A stretch of 64,000 nt of DNA from Thalassotalea sediminis (GTDB taxonomy: Bacteria; Pseudomonadota; Gammaproteobacteria; Enterobacterales; Alteromonadaceae), in assembly GCF_030295915.1 (NCBI RefSeq), contig NZ_AP027361.1:3348001-3412000 (forward strand), in the 5' to 3' direction. The position numbers and the translations under genes were made by a program. Under the pieces are notes generated by a model, which ran no database searches, was not told the DNA's origin, and was given only the letters and a program-made list of their open reading frames with translations. This document shows, one piece after another, positions 54,468 through 64,000 of the stretch. Positions within the stretch are counted from its first letter, which is position 1; every line of letters begins with the position of its first letter.

Positions 54468-56069
54468 ATGCAATTGTCACTCGCGAAAAAAATAAACGTA
54501 GCACTAGCCGTTTTTGCGATCATATTCTTAACCACTACAGTCTTATTTTTTTATTACGATGAACAAGAGTTAAGCGAAAATTTTGTCAAACAACATTTAG
54601 ACTCATTAGCATTAAATTATTTTGATTCCGTCAATACCATGATGCTTACTGGCACGATGGCAAACCGACATATTATTCAAGAAAAAATTCAAAGCCAAAA
54701 AGACATTGTGGAAGCCCGTATATTACGAACAGAAGCAGTAACAAAAACATTTGGTGATGGCTTCGAGGATCAAAAAGCAACAACAACATTTGAACGTCAA
54801 GGATTGGCAGGAACACAGGCATACGATTTTATAGAACGTGATGGCAAGGAAATGATCAGTTTTATCAAGCCAATTCGCGCCAGTAAGGATTATCGCGGTA
54901 CTAATTGTTTAGCATGTCACCAAGTTAATGAGGGAGAAGTGTTAGGCGCAGTAAAAATTACTTATGATCTTTCACGAGTGCAATCTGAAATAAAGAAATC
55001 AATCACTCATGCCGGCCTGCTACAGTTAATTATTACCGTTATTTGCTTTGTATTATTAAGTTTAACCTTTAGACGGTTAGTATTATTTCGTTTGAATCGA
55101 TTGCGCCGCACGATTGAGGACGTAGAACAAAACTTAGATTTAAGTAAAGACATTAAAGTACATTATAACGATGAACTAGGTGCTGTAAGTGAAGCATTGA
55201 ATAAAATGATGAAACGGTTCAAAGGAAGCTTTATTAAGGTCTCAGATGCGTCAGATAAGCTTATCAACTCTGCAACACAAGTAGACGAAATATCAAAACT
55301 TACACGAGAAGCGGTTCTGGAACAGAAAAATGGTACCGACTCTGTCGCAGCAGCGATCAATGAGCTAGATGCTTCTGCAAATGAAGTTCAACAAAATACA
55401 GAAAGTGCCGCACAAAAATCTATTGCTGTAAATGATCATGCCCAACAAGGTTTAACACTCGTTAACGGTACAAAAGATGGCATATATCAACTACGTGATC
55501 GCGTGTTAGAAAATACGTCTATGATCACCCAGCTTAGTTCAAAAACAAATGAAGTTGGCGGTGTACTAGAAGTGATTAATGCTATTGCCGAACAAACGAA
55601 CCTCTTGGCGCTTAATGCAGCCATTGAAGCGGCAAGAGCTGGCGAACAAGGCAGAGGTTTTGCTGTTGTTGCCGATGAAGTACGTTCTTTGGCGACGAGA
55701 ACAAGAGAGTCAATTGATGAAATACAGCTCACTATTTCCGCTCTTCAAGAAGATGCTAAAGGCGCCGTTACGTCTATGGAACAAGTCAGTGAACAAGCAC
55801 AAGAGAAAGCTGAAGATGTGGCAAATGTTTCGACATTATTAGTTGATATAACTCAACAAATTCAGGAGCTTGATGATTTAAATAGTCATATATCTAACGC
55901 TGCTAAACAACAAAACCTTGCCGCAGATGAAATCAATCAGAATGTGGTCAACATTAGTGACGTCGCCGAAAAATCGAGCCAAGATGCAATACGAGGAAAA
56001 GAGATCAGTGAAGAGTTACTCGCCTTAGCTTATGCACTTAATGAACAAGTCGCACAATTTAAGCTATAA
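54468..56069 (+). CDS. Methyl-accepting chemotaxis protein with periplasmic CxxCH motif
   Basis: The 533-residue receptor has a first helix (about 10-29), a periplasmic domain (about 30-180), a second helix (about 182-202), a HAMP region and a cytoplasmic signalling domain with the conserved hairpin [20 protein letters not shown] (about 369-388). The periplasmic domain contains NCLACH (C147, C150, H151), the exact covalent haem c motif, in a Tll0287/DUF3365-like context ([13 protein letters not shown]). I infer a c-type haem redox or gas sensor. The Ccm system at the start of the window could install the haem. It is monocistronic. Confidence 0.9.
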   Translation: MQLSLAKKINVALAVFAIIFLTTTVLFFYYDEQELSENFVKQHLDSLALNYFDSVNTMMLTGTMANRHIIQEKIQSQKDIVEARILRTEAVTKTFGDGFEDQKATTTFERQGLAGTQAYDFIERDGKEMISFIKPIRASKDYRGTNCLACHQVNEGEVLGAVKITYDLSRVQSEIKKSITHAGLLQLIITVICFVLLSLTFRRLVLFRLNRLRRTIEDVEQNLDLSKDIKVHYNDELGAVSEALNKMMKRFKGSFIKVSDASDKLINSATQVDEISKLTREAVLEQKNGTDSVAAAINELDASANEVQQNTESAAQKSIAVNDHAQQGLTLVNGTKDGIYQLRDRVLENTSMITQLSSKTNEVGGVLEVINAIAEQTNLLALNAAIEAARAGEQGRGFAVVADEVRSLATRTRESIDEIQLTISALQEDAKGAVTSMEQVSEQAQEKAEDVANVSTLLVDITQQIQELDDLNSHISNAAKQQNLAADEINQNVVNISDVAEKSSQDAIRGKEISEELLALAYALNEQVAQFKL

Positions 56070-56075
56070 GTGTTA

Positions 56076-56105
56076 ACCGAGCGTGCGCTATAAAGTACGC
56101 TCGGT
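56076..56105. terminator. Hairpin between convergent genes
   Basis: ACCGAGCGT pairs with ACGCTCGGT around a 12-base loop immediately after the chemoreceptor stop. There is no U-run, so it may work as a weak terminator for both convergent genes. Confidence 0.5.
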
Positions 56106-56114
56106 AATCCATCG

Positions 56115-56990
56115 TTAATAGTTGCGACCCGCTATATCATTTTCAAACGTTTCTATCGCGCCACGTTTTTGCATTGTTACAAAAACTTGCTTACCATTTT
56201 CACCACCAAAGGCGACATTCGTTGGATGCTTCCCTTTCAAGGCGATCGTTTTTATCAACTTACCATTGGGTGACAATACTGCCACTTGACCTGCGCCATA
56301 GCGTGCAATATAAAGATTACCATCACGGTCTGTTCTCATACCATCCATACCATGATCTTGAAAATGATGGATAAGCGTTTTATTGCTAATGTTTCCTGAT
56401 TTATCTAAATCATAACGCCAAACGTTTCTTTGTACACTTTCATTAACATAAAGCGACCTATTATCAGGTGAAACTTCAATACCATTTGTTGTCCCCATAT
56501 TCTCTTCTAACAATGTTGTCGTACCATCTTGGTTAATACGCCATATATTGCCCGTACCTTCGCTCCAGTTAGGATCGCTAGCAAACAGAATACCATTGTC
56601 TGTAATGGCGATATCGTTCGGTTGATTCATATTTGCATTGTGCGCATGAACGTTAACCACTTTACTGTTTTTAGCAACTTTTAAAATATTATGGTTTACG
56701 TAATCAGCAATATACATCGTCCCCTGTTTATCAAAGCGAATACCATTACCTATAGAGCCATTGGTTAACGTGAGGTAAGTTTCAGCGCTATCTTTCGCGA
56801 GAATTTTTCCTATCGTACCGTCCTTGCCATAATTGACTGCGTACAAATTACCATTTTTATCTACTGCGGGTCCTTCAACACCTTGCGTAAAGGTATTGTC
56901 AGTCATCCAATCAGTTGTTTCTGAGGCGGCATTACACGCAAAAGCGCTAATTGCGATTAAATTGCTGATAAGTAGTTGTTTATATTTCAT
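56115..56990 (-). CDS. SMP-30/gluconolactonase-like secreted protein
   Basis: The 291-residue product has a signal peptide (about 1-20, AFACNA) and repeated six-bladed propeller strands such as VEGPAVDKNGNLYAVNYG, GNGIRFDKQGTMYIADY, QPNDIAITDNGILFASD and NGIEVSPDNRSLYVNES (each shown as short cores). These are typical of the SMP-30/Gluconolactonase/LRE family, which binds a metal and hydrolyses lactones. The substrate cannot be told. Its N-terminus contains a cysteine (SAFACNA) that could be a lipobox variant. Confidence 0.82.
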   Translation of the reverse strand: MKYKQLLISNLIAISAFACNAASETTDWMTDNTFTQGVEGPAVDKNGNLYAVNYGKDGTIGKILAKDSAETYLTLTNGSIGNGIRFDKQGTMYIADYVNHNILKVAKNSKVVNVHAHNANMNQPNDIAITDNGILFASDPNWSEGTGNIWRINQDGTTTLLEENMGTTNGIEVSPDNRSLYVNESVQRNVWRYDLDKSGNISNKTLIHHFQDHGMDGMRTDRDGNLYIARYGAGQVAVLSPNGKLIKTIALKGKHPTNVAFGGENGKQVFVTMQKRGAIETFENDIAGRNY

Positions 56991-57102
56991 ATACCGTAAA
57001 ATGAGTCACTAGTTTTAGTTTACGTTACCACAGATCAAAATCGATGCTTGGAATATTCAGTTATAAGTGAATACCTGCCGTTTATATAGACAATATTATC
57101 AC

Positions 57103-58416
57103 TTACAAAAAACGTTTTAAGAGTCGATCAACTTTTGATAAAGACAGTTTTTTAATTAACTTTTTTGGTTTTTCTGGGTAATCTCGAACATCATCTATCA
57201 TATTTGCATGCGTAACTTTCGTGGTATTAGCCATGATAATAGCTAATTCCTGATCTACATCTTCCTTAATAATTTGTTGATGATCTTGCAATAAAATTGC
57301 GTTCTCTAGATCCAATGTCCAGGCGCGAGGGTTCATATTGCTTCCTGTTACTAAATGGTAAATGTCATCTACAATCATGCCTTTAGCGTGAAAGCTATTT
57401 TCCTGATCTCGCCATAAGTGGACATTCAACAAGCCTTTAGACAAGTAACTATCAAACTTAATGAGGAAACGCTTCAATATCTTTTCATATAGGTAGGGTA
57501 TGATACCAATAGTCGAGAACGCTTCATCGTCTGAAATAAAGAAATCATTCGCCGATTTATCACCAACAATAATATTTACTTCAACACCTCTTTTCATCGC
57601 TTTGACTAATGCTTTAATCACAGGTTTAGGTAAATTAAAGTATGGGGTAATCAAAACAATCGAGGTACTGCTGGCTTTAATTAGCGACAAAGAGATTTTA
57701 TTAAGCGCGTTTTTTCTGTAACCGCAACCTAAAATCGGTGTTGCTGAAATGCCCTCTTCTACAGTTGACGCTACAAATTGGTATTGTGTGTTTTTCAGTG
57801 TATTAAAGGTACGTTGACATAAGCCTTTGAGTTGCTTTTTAGAAGGTAAAGTAGCCGACAATAAAGAGGTTACAGTGTTAGAGGCGACGAGTTCATCTAA
57901 TAATAACCGGCACATGCTATCCGCTAAGTGTTGATTATCTATTTGATAGTATCGGTCTAGTCGATATTTTTCACCCTGGTGCAAATAGTCGTTATTAATA
58001 CTAGCACCACTGTAAAGCACAACGTTATCGAACATCATACCTTTTAGGTGCATTACCCCCATAAGTTCACGTGCCTTGACGCGAACTCCATAAAAACCAA
58101 TATCAACGTTATGTTCTTGGCAAAGTTGTTGATAATAAGCTTGATTGCCTGCCGATGACTTCTCACCAATACGTCCACGACGTGCACGATGATCATCTAG
58201 AAGAATACTAATCGATAACGCAGGGTTTTGCTGTTTAGCGTCTACAAGAAGTGTCATTATTGCTCGGCCAGCGTCGTCATCTTGTAAATAAAGTGAAGAT
58301 ATTACAATACGTTTTTTTGCTCGTTGAATAAGCGCTGCTAGCCTTTGAGCAAACGCCTTCGATGACGTAATAATTTCTAGATCTTGTTGTTTAATACCAA
58401 TCGCATTTACATGCAT
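57103..58416 (-). CDS. pssA: CDP-diacylglycerol-serine O-phosphatidyltransferase
   Basis: PssA makes phosphatidylserine, the precursor of phosphatidylethanolamine, at the membrane surface. The 437-residue product is of the phospholipase D superfamily: two HKD motifs, HLKGMMFDNVVLYSGASINND (core HLKGMMFD) and FHAKGMIVDDIYHLVTGSNMN (core HAKGMIVDD), each followed by the GS/N element. Length and domain order match E. coli PssA. It is monocistronic. Confidence 0.93.
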   Translation of the reverse strand: MHVNAIGIKQQDLEIITSSKAFAQRLAALIQRAKKRIVISSLYLQDDDAGRAIMTLLVDAKQQNPALSISILLDDHRARRGRIGEKSSAGNQAYYQQLCQEHNVDIGFYGVRVKARELMGVMHLKGMMFDNVVLYSGASINNDYLHQGEKYRLDRYYQIDNQHLADSMCRLLLDELVASNTVTSLLSATLPSKKQLKGLCQRTFNTLKNTQYQFVASTVEEGISATPILGCGYRKNALNKISLSLIKASSTSIVLITPYFNLPKPVIKALVKAMKRGVEVNIIVGDKSANDFFISDDEAFSTIGIIPYLYEKILKRFLIKFDSYLSKGLLNVHLWRDQENSFHAKGMIVDDIYHLVTGSNMNPRAWTLDLENAILLQDHQQIIKEDVDQELAIIMANTTKVTHANMIDDVRDYPEKPKKLIKKLSLSKVDRLLKRFL

Positions 58417-58504
58417 TACTATAGCGCCGCCTATTGAAAATTAACCTCTCCAAGGCGCTCAGTGTATTGAGGCAACTTAGTCGGCGCAAGTAATATTGTA
58501 TCGT

Positions 58505-60538
<2,034 letters not shown>

Positions 60539-60638
60539 TTATCTCATAAAGGTCTAACCAGTTGTTATAAGGTAGTGCTTGTTCTACGAAAATACAAGCT
60601 CTATTTTGACACCTGTCAGATTAAACCGTGAACATAAA

Positions 60639-60665
60639 AAAAGGCTAACGCATCGTTAGCCTTTT
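60639..60665. terminator. Terminator of the small barrel gene
   Basis: AAAAGGCTAACG pairs with CGTTAGCCTTTT over 12 bp around CAT, with A/U runs on both sides. Confidence 0.85.
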
Positions 60666-60683
60666 ATGAGCGTACCTAAGTAA

Positions 60684-61196
60684 TTAAAACTTAAAGCTAT
60701 AGTTAACGCCTAGCACGTCTGTACTATCATATTTTTGGTAACTCGCTTCAATTGTAGCTTGGTTGTTAAGGACATAACCAATACCTAATCCACCGCCAAA
60801 CTCCCAATCATCGTCGCTAAACGACTGCCCTGCACTAGATGCTGTAAATTTAGCATTACCATAAGTAGGCATGACAAAAGCGTAAACTTCTTCGTTAAGG
60901 TCGAATTGAGCTCTCAAGTCGATTGCAACAAAGCGATCTAACTCGATATCAATTGATGTGCCGTAGTATTTAACACTCTCGTCTTGAATACCAATGCCGT
61001 AGCGTAATCCAGCAAATAAAGAAACTTTCTCTGTATCATGGAAGTTATATTTAACCTCACCGACAAGCGCACCAAAGCTAAGATCTTGACCAGAAATATC
61101 ATCTGACAAGTTCGCATAGCCTATGCCGCCAGACCATTCAGCAGAAGCTGTAAAAGCACATAATGAGAATAGTGAAGCTAGTGTTATTTTTTTCAT
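60684..61196 (-). CDS. Small outer-membrane beta-barrel protein
   Basis: The 170-residue product has a signal peptide (about 1-19, FTASA) and short alternating strands typical of an eight-stranded OmpW/OmpA-like barrel, with GALVGEVKYNF, GLGIGYVLN and the aromatic-terminated VLGVNYSFKF. Function is unknown. It ends in a strong terminator and has no co-transcribed neighbours. Confidence 0.75.
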   Translation of the reverse strand: MKKITLASLFSLCAFTASAEWSGGIGYANLSDDISGQDLSFGALVGEVKYNFHDTEKVSLFAGLRYGIGIQDESVKYYGTSIDIELDRFVAIDLRAQFDLNEEVYAFVMPTYGNAKFTASSAGQSFSDDDWEFGGGLGIGYVLNNQATIEASYQKYDSTDVLGVNYSFKF

Positions 61197-61346
61197 GTAA
61201 TATCCTTGTTAATTGATTCCCTTTTCGAAAATGATTTAACATCATAAACAAAAGGCAGCGCATTATAGGGACTGCATATGTTGAGCTCAACAACCACATT
61301 AACAAAAATGTTAAAAATCATTGCAGCATATATGAGATGAACTTCC

Positions 61347-61820
61347 ATGCCTAATACAATAAAAATGACCGTAAAGCAGGCACTTTTAGATAATCTAAAA
61401 CTGATCTTAAATGATGTTAAACAAGCGGCAGAAAAGGCCCACCTTGCAGCGATAGATGAGCAATCGGTTGCGGAAACACAATACGATACACTTGCTATAG
61501 AAGCCGCATATCTTGCGGAAGGTTATTCAAGACGAATTAATGAGCTTTCACAAGCAATCACGCTAGTATCTCATTTATCTGTGGAGCAAACTGAAACCAT
61601 TCAACTCGGGGCCTTGGTCAAATTAGCAGGGCAATCTGTCGATTATTTTATTGCACCTGCTGGCGCGGGAATAACCTTTACTATTGAGAGCATTAACATC
61701 GCTGTCTTGTCTCCACAATCTCCGATAGGTAAAGCAATGTTAAGTCATGAAGCAGGGGATGTTATCACTGTAACCATTAACCAAAAAGAAGTCGTTTATG
61801 AGGTTATTGACGTTCAATAA
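61347..61820 (+). CDS. GreA/GreB-like protein of unknown role
   Basis: The 157-residue product has an N-terminal coiled coil (about 5-75, with QYDTLAIEAAYLAEGYSRRI) and a C-terminal FKBP-like GreA/GreB domain (SPQSPIGKAMLSHEAGDVI). The coiled-coil tip differs from GreA, which carries GDLSENAEY-type acidic residues; here an AETQYDTLAIEA sequence takes its place. Such proteins have often been misnamed 3-oxoacyl-ACP synthase in databases. RNA polymerase binding is plausible but inferred. Confidence 0.72.
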   Translation: MPNTIKMTVKQALLDNLKLILNDVKQAAEKAHLAAIDEQSVAETQYDTLAIEAAYLAEGYSRRINELSQAITLVSHLSVEQTETIQLGALVKLAGQSVDYFIAPAGAGITFTIESINIAVLSPQSPIGKAMLSHEAGDVITVTINQKEVVYEVIDVQ

Positions 61821-61841
61821 CCGATGAAAAACACTGCGCAG

Positions 61842-63206
61842 CTAAGGTTTTAGTAGTGCTTTAATATTTGCTAAATCTGCAACCTTATCGTCTACTTTTA
61901 AATAAGCTACTGCTTCAGTGTGCACGAGTGTCGCTTCCACTACGCCTGGCAACAATACTAATTGCTCAGCAATTTCATCAGCCTGTTGCTCGCAAGTGAT
62001 TGTTGTAGAAAAACTATAACTTTTCGATTTTTGCAAGGACTTCATTCCGGTTGCGGCAATAAACCATAACAATCCAAAACAAGACATTACGAGAAAAATC
62101 ATCGATTCGCCAAAATTAGCAGCTATTGCGCCACCGAGTAATCCACCAGTAAATGCACCTATAAATTGACTACTAGAATAAACCCCCATAACACTGCCCT
62201 TTTGGCCTGCTGGAGCAATACGTGATAACAATGATGGCATTGTTGCCTCTAAATAATTAAAAGCGGTAAAAAACAACACCACAAGAAACGATAGCGTCAT
62301 CAACGTACTTGGTAAATACCAAAAAAATAAGAGGGAAACACTCAACAATAATACTGCTGCGGCAAACATTGATTTTTCTTTTTGCTTTCTAATCGCAAAG
62401 ATCATAAATGGCACCATTAGAAAGAACGAGCCAAGTAATGCAGGTAAATAGAGCTGCCAATGATCTTCAAGTGCTAACCCTGCTTGCACAAACTGTTTAG
62501 GAAGTGTCACAAAACATGCTGTTAACGCCATATGAAGAATAAACACACCAAGGTTTAAACGAAACAATTGCGGGTGACGAATTAAATGACTTAGTTGCTC
62601 AGGTAAAGCAACATTATCACCACGAGGAGCCTTATTAACAGAAAATGGCACCATAAACTGAATCATAAAGATAGCTGCTATTGTTAAAAGCGCGGTAAAC
62701 CAAAATAAACCTGACAAGCCAAAAGATTCAGCAACAATGGGGCCTGCAACCATAGCTAAGGTAAAAGATAAGCCAATAAACATACCTATCGTTGCCATCA
62801 CTTTTGGACGTTGCTCTTCCCTCGTTAAATCTGCCGCTAATGCCAATACTGCACTAGCAATCGCTCCCATGCCTTGCAAAGCTCGCCCGACAACAACGCC
62901 ATAGATGGTCTCTGACATTGCAGCAATAATACTACCAACTAAAAAGATACATAAGCCGCCGAGGATAACAGGCTTACGTCCAAACTTATCTGACAATATA
63001 CCCATAGGTATTTGCAATAGCGCTTGTGTTAGCCCATATGCACCTATTGCTAAGCCAACCCAAATTGGACTAAACCCGATGAGCTGTTCACCATAAATCG
63101 CAAAAACAGGCAAAATCATAAACAAGCCTAACATGCGCAGTCCAAATACCGCGGCAAGTGAAAAAGCTGCTTTTTTCTCTATTTGATTTAATCCAGAATG
63201 ACCCAT
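61842..63206 (-). CDS. MFS transporter YajR with C-terminal YAM domain
   Basis: The 454-residue product has twelve helices and the MFS motif A block ILSDKFGRKPVILGG. After helix 12 a small ferredoxin-like domain (about 390-454, EIAEQLVLLPGVVEATLVHTEAVAYLKV in its core LPGVVEATL) matches the YAM domain of E. coli YajR. YajR is a drug/H+ antiporter-type exporter of unknown substrate. It diverges from uvrA. Confidence 0.85.
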   Translation of the reverse strand: MGHSGLNQIEKKAAFSLAAVFGLRMLGLFMILPVFAIYGEQLIGFSPIWVGLAIGAYGLTQALLQIPMGILSDKFGRKPVILGGLCIFLVGSIIAAMSETIYGVVVGRALQGMGAIASAVLALAADLTREEQRPKVMATIGMFIGLSFTLAMVAGPIVAESFGLSGLFWFTALLTIAAIFMIQFMVPFSVNKAPRGDNVALPEQLSHLIRHPQLFRLNLGVFILHMALTACFVTLPKQFVQAGLALEDHWQLYLPALLGSFFLMVPFMIFAIRKQKEKSMFAAAVLLLSVSLLFFWYLPSTLMTLSFLVVLFFTAFNYLEATMPSLLSRIAPAGQKGSVMGVYSSSQFIGAFTGGLLGGAIAANFGESMIFLVMSCFGLLWFIAATGMKSLQKSKSYSFSTTITCEQQADEIAEQLVLLPGVVEATLVHTEAVAYLKVDDKVADLANIKALLKP

Positions 63207-63348
63207 ACGTACGACAAACTACCTAACCATGTAATTAAAACCGCGCTAGTTTACCACGGCTATTCCAGTAACAAAAATGGATATTATTAATGCAGTTTGC
63301 CCCTAAATTATGCAATAATATTCGGCTGCAATTTACCGTGGGAACATT

Positions 63349-64000
63349 ATGAAAAAAATAGAAGTTCGTGGCGCACGTACCCATAATTTAAAGAACATTA
63401 GTTTAGATATTCCAAGAGATGAACTTATCGTTATAACCGGACTTTCTGGCTCAGGTAAATCATCTTTGGCTTTCGATACACTATATGCTGAAGGTCAAAG
63501 ACGTTATGTTGAGTCGCTTTCAGCTTATGCGCGTCAGTTTCTCTCGTTGATGGAAAAGCCTGACGTAGATCATATCGAAGGTTTGTCACCAGCCATATCG
63601 ATAGAACAAAAATCCACGTCTCATAACCCCCGCTCAACCGTTGGTACAATTACCGAAATATACGACTACTTACGGCTGCTCTTTGCGCGAGTTGGTGAAC
63701 CACGCTGTCCAACGCATGACCAACCATTATCAGCGCAAACAGTCTCTCAGATGGTAGATAAAGTCCTTGCTTTAGAAGAAGGTACTAAAGTGATGGTGTT
63801 AGCCCCTGTAATGCAGAACAGGAAAGGTGAACACGTTAAACTATTAGATAACCTCGCGGCACAAGGCTATATTCGAGCGCGAATAGACGGTGAAGTGTGC
63901 GACTTATCAGATCCGCCTACATTAGAGTTACATAAAAAACATACCATTGAAGTTGTCGTTGACCGTTTAAAAGTGCGAGATGACATTCAACTGCGATTAT
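63349..64000 (+). CDS. uvrA: Excinuclease ABC subunit A, N-terminal part (cut by window edge)
   Basis: UvrA recognises DNA damage in nucleotide excision repair. The first 217 codons in the window show [20 protein letters not shown], Walker [15 protein letters not shown] (about residue 31) and [13 protein letters not shown], exact UvrA hallmarks. GGGA precedes the ATG. I found no clear LexA box (CTG-N10-CAG) in the 142 bp shared with yajR. The C-terminal part lies outside the window. Confidence 0.97.
   Translation, partial: MKKIEVRGARTHNLKNISLDIPRDELIVITGLSGSGKSSLAFDTLYAEGQRRYVESLSAYARQFLSLMEKPDVDHIEGLSPAISIEQKSTSHNPRSTVGTITEIYDYLRLLFARVGEPRCPTHDQPLSAQTVSQMVDKVLALEEGTKVMVLAPVMQNRKGEHVKLLDNLAAQGYIRARIDGEVCDLSDPPTLELHKKHTIEVVVDRLKVRDDIQLRL

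Noticed and set aside
63207..63348. A LexA (SOS) box before uvrA
   Set aside because: No CTG-N10-CAG element could be found in the gap. The ssb upstream region (53507-53654) also lacks one.

Overview
The window is an AT-rich chromosomal segment of a marine gammaproteobacterium. Its proteins and gene neighbourhoods fit the order Alteromonadales, most likely near Colwellia or Thalassotalea. Evidence includes a divergent System I cytochrome c maturation locus, a LacI-type NagR regulon for N-acetylglucosamine (GlcNAc), a FabY-type ketosynthase, RraB-family proteins and an RR-GGDEF-EAL/hybrid-kinase pair. I saw no rRNA, tRNA, CRISPR array, insertion sequence, integrase or phage gene, so this looks like core chromosome with one specialised catabolic island. 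The genus-level assignment is inference from gene content only.

Layout. 0-8 kb: 5' part of hemH (ferrochelatase, cut by the left edge), ccmIHGF on the minus strand and ccmABCDE on the plus strand, diverging from one 284-bp region; then a small conserved protein. 8.3-25.7 kb: the GlcNAc/chitobiose island, with nagK-nagB-II-nagA-nagP, a GH20 lipoprotein hexosaminidase, three flavin-dependent tryptophan-halogenase-family genes, a large TonB-dependent receptor and the LacI-family regulator. I find five copies of a palindrome of the form (T/A)GACA(A/G)CG(C/T)TGTC(A/T), one or two in front of each transcription unit (nagK operon, hexosaminidase/first halogenase, receptor, regulator). Together they read as a local regulon: the receptor imports chito-oligosaccharides across the outer membrane, the hexosaminidase releases GlcNAc, NagP imports it, NagK phosphorylates it, and NagA and NagB-II convert it to fructose-6-P. 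The halogenases' role is unexplained.

25.7-35.6 kb: plsC-rraB-small membrane protein operon, an outer-membrane-like protein, a glutathione S-transferase, a DmdC-type acyl-CoA dehydrogenase, a transglutaminase-like secreted protein, fabY, a GlxA-type AraC regulator and a dimeric dUTPase. 35.7-41.4 kb: a response regulator with PAS, GGDEF and EAL domains divergent from a 1160-residue hybrid histidine kinase. 41.5-47.5 kb: a DUF2726 protein, the tight operon mtnN / CbiB-like / rhodanese / TRIC channel, an outer-membrane barrel, a second RraB-domain protein and a group of poorly known envelope proteins.

47.6-64 kb: tyrS, an M23 peptidoglycan hydrolase, a 606-bp gap leading to a small gene of unknown function, an amidohydrolase, a thioesterase, ssb, a chemoreceptor with a periplasmic CxxCH haem motif, an SMP-30-like protein, pssA, fadH, a small outer-membrane barrel, a GreA/GreB-like protein, a YajR-type MFS exporter and the 5' part of uvrA (cut by the right edge).

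Most transcription units end in clear hairpin-plus-U-run terminators. Function calls rest on motifs and remembered family features, with no database search.
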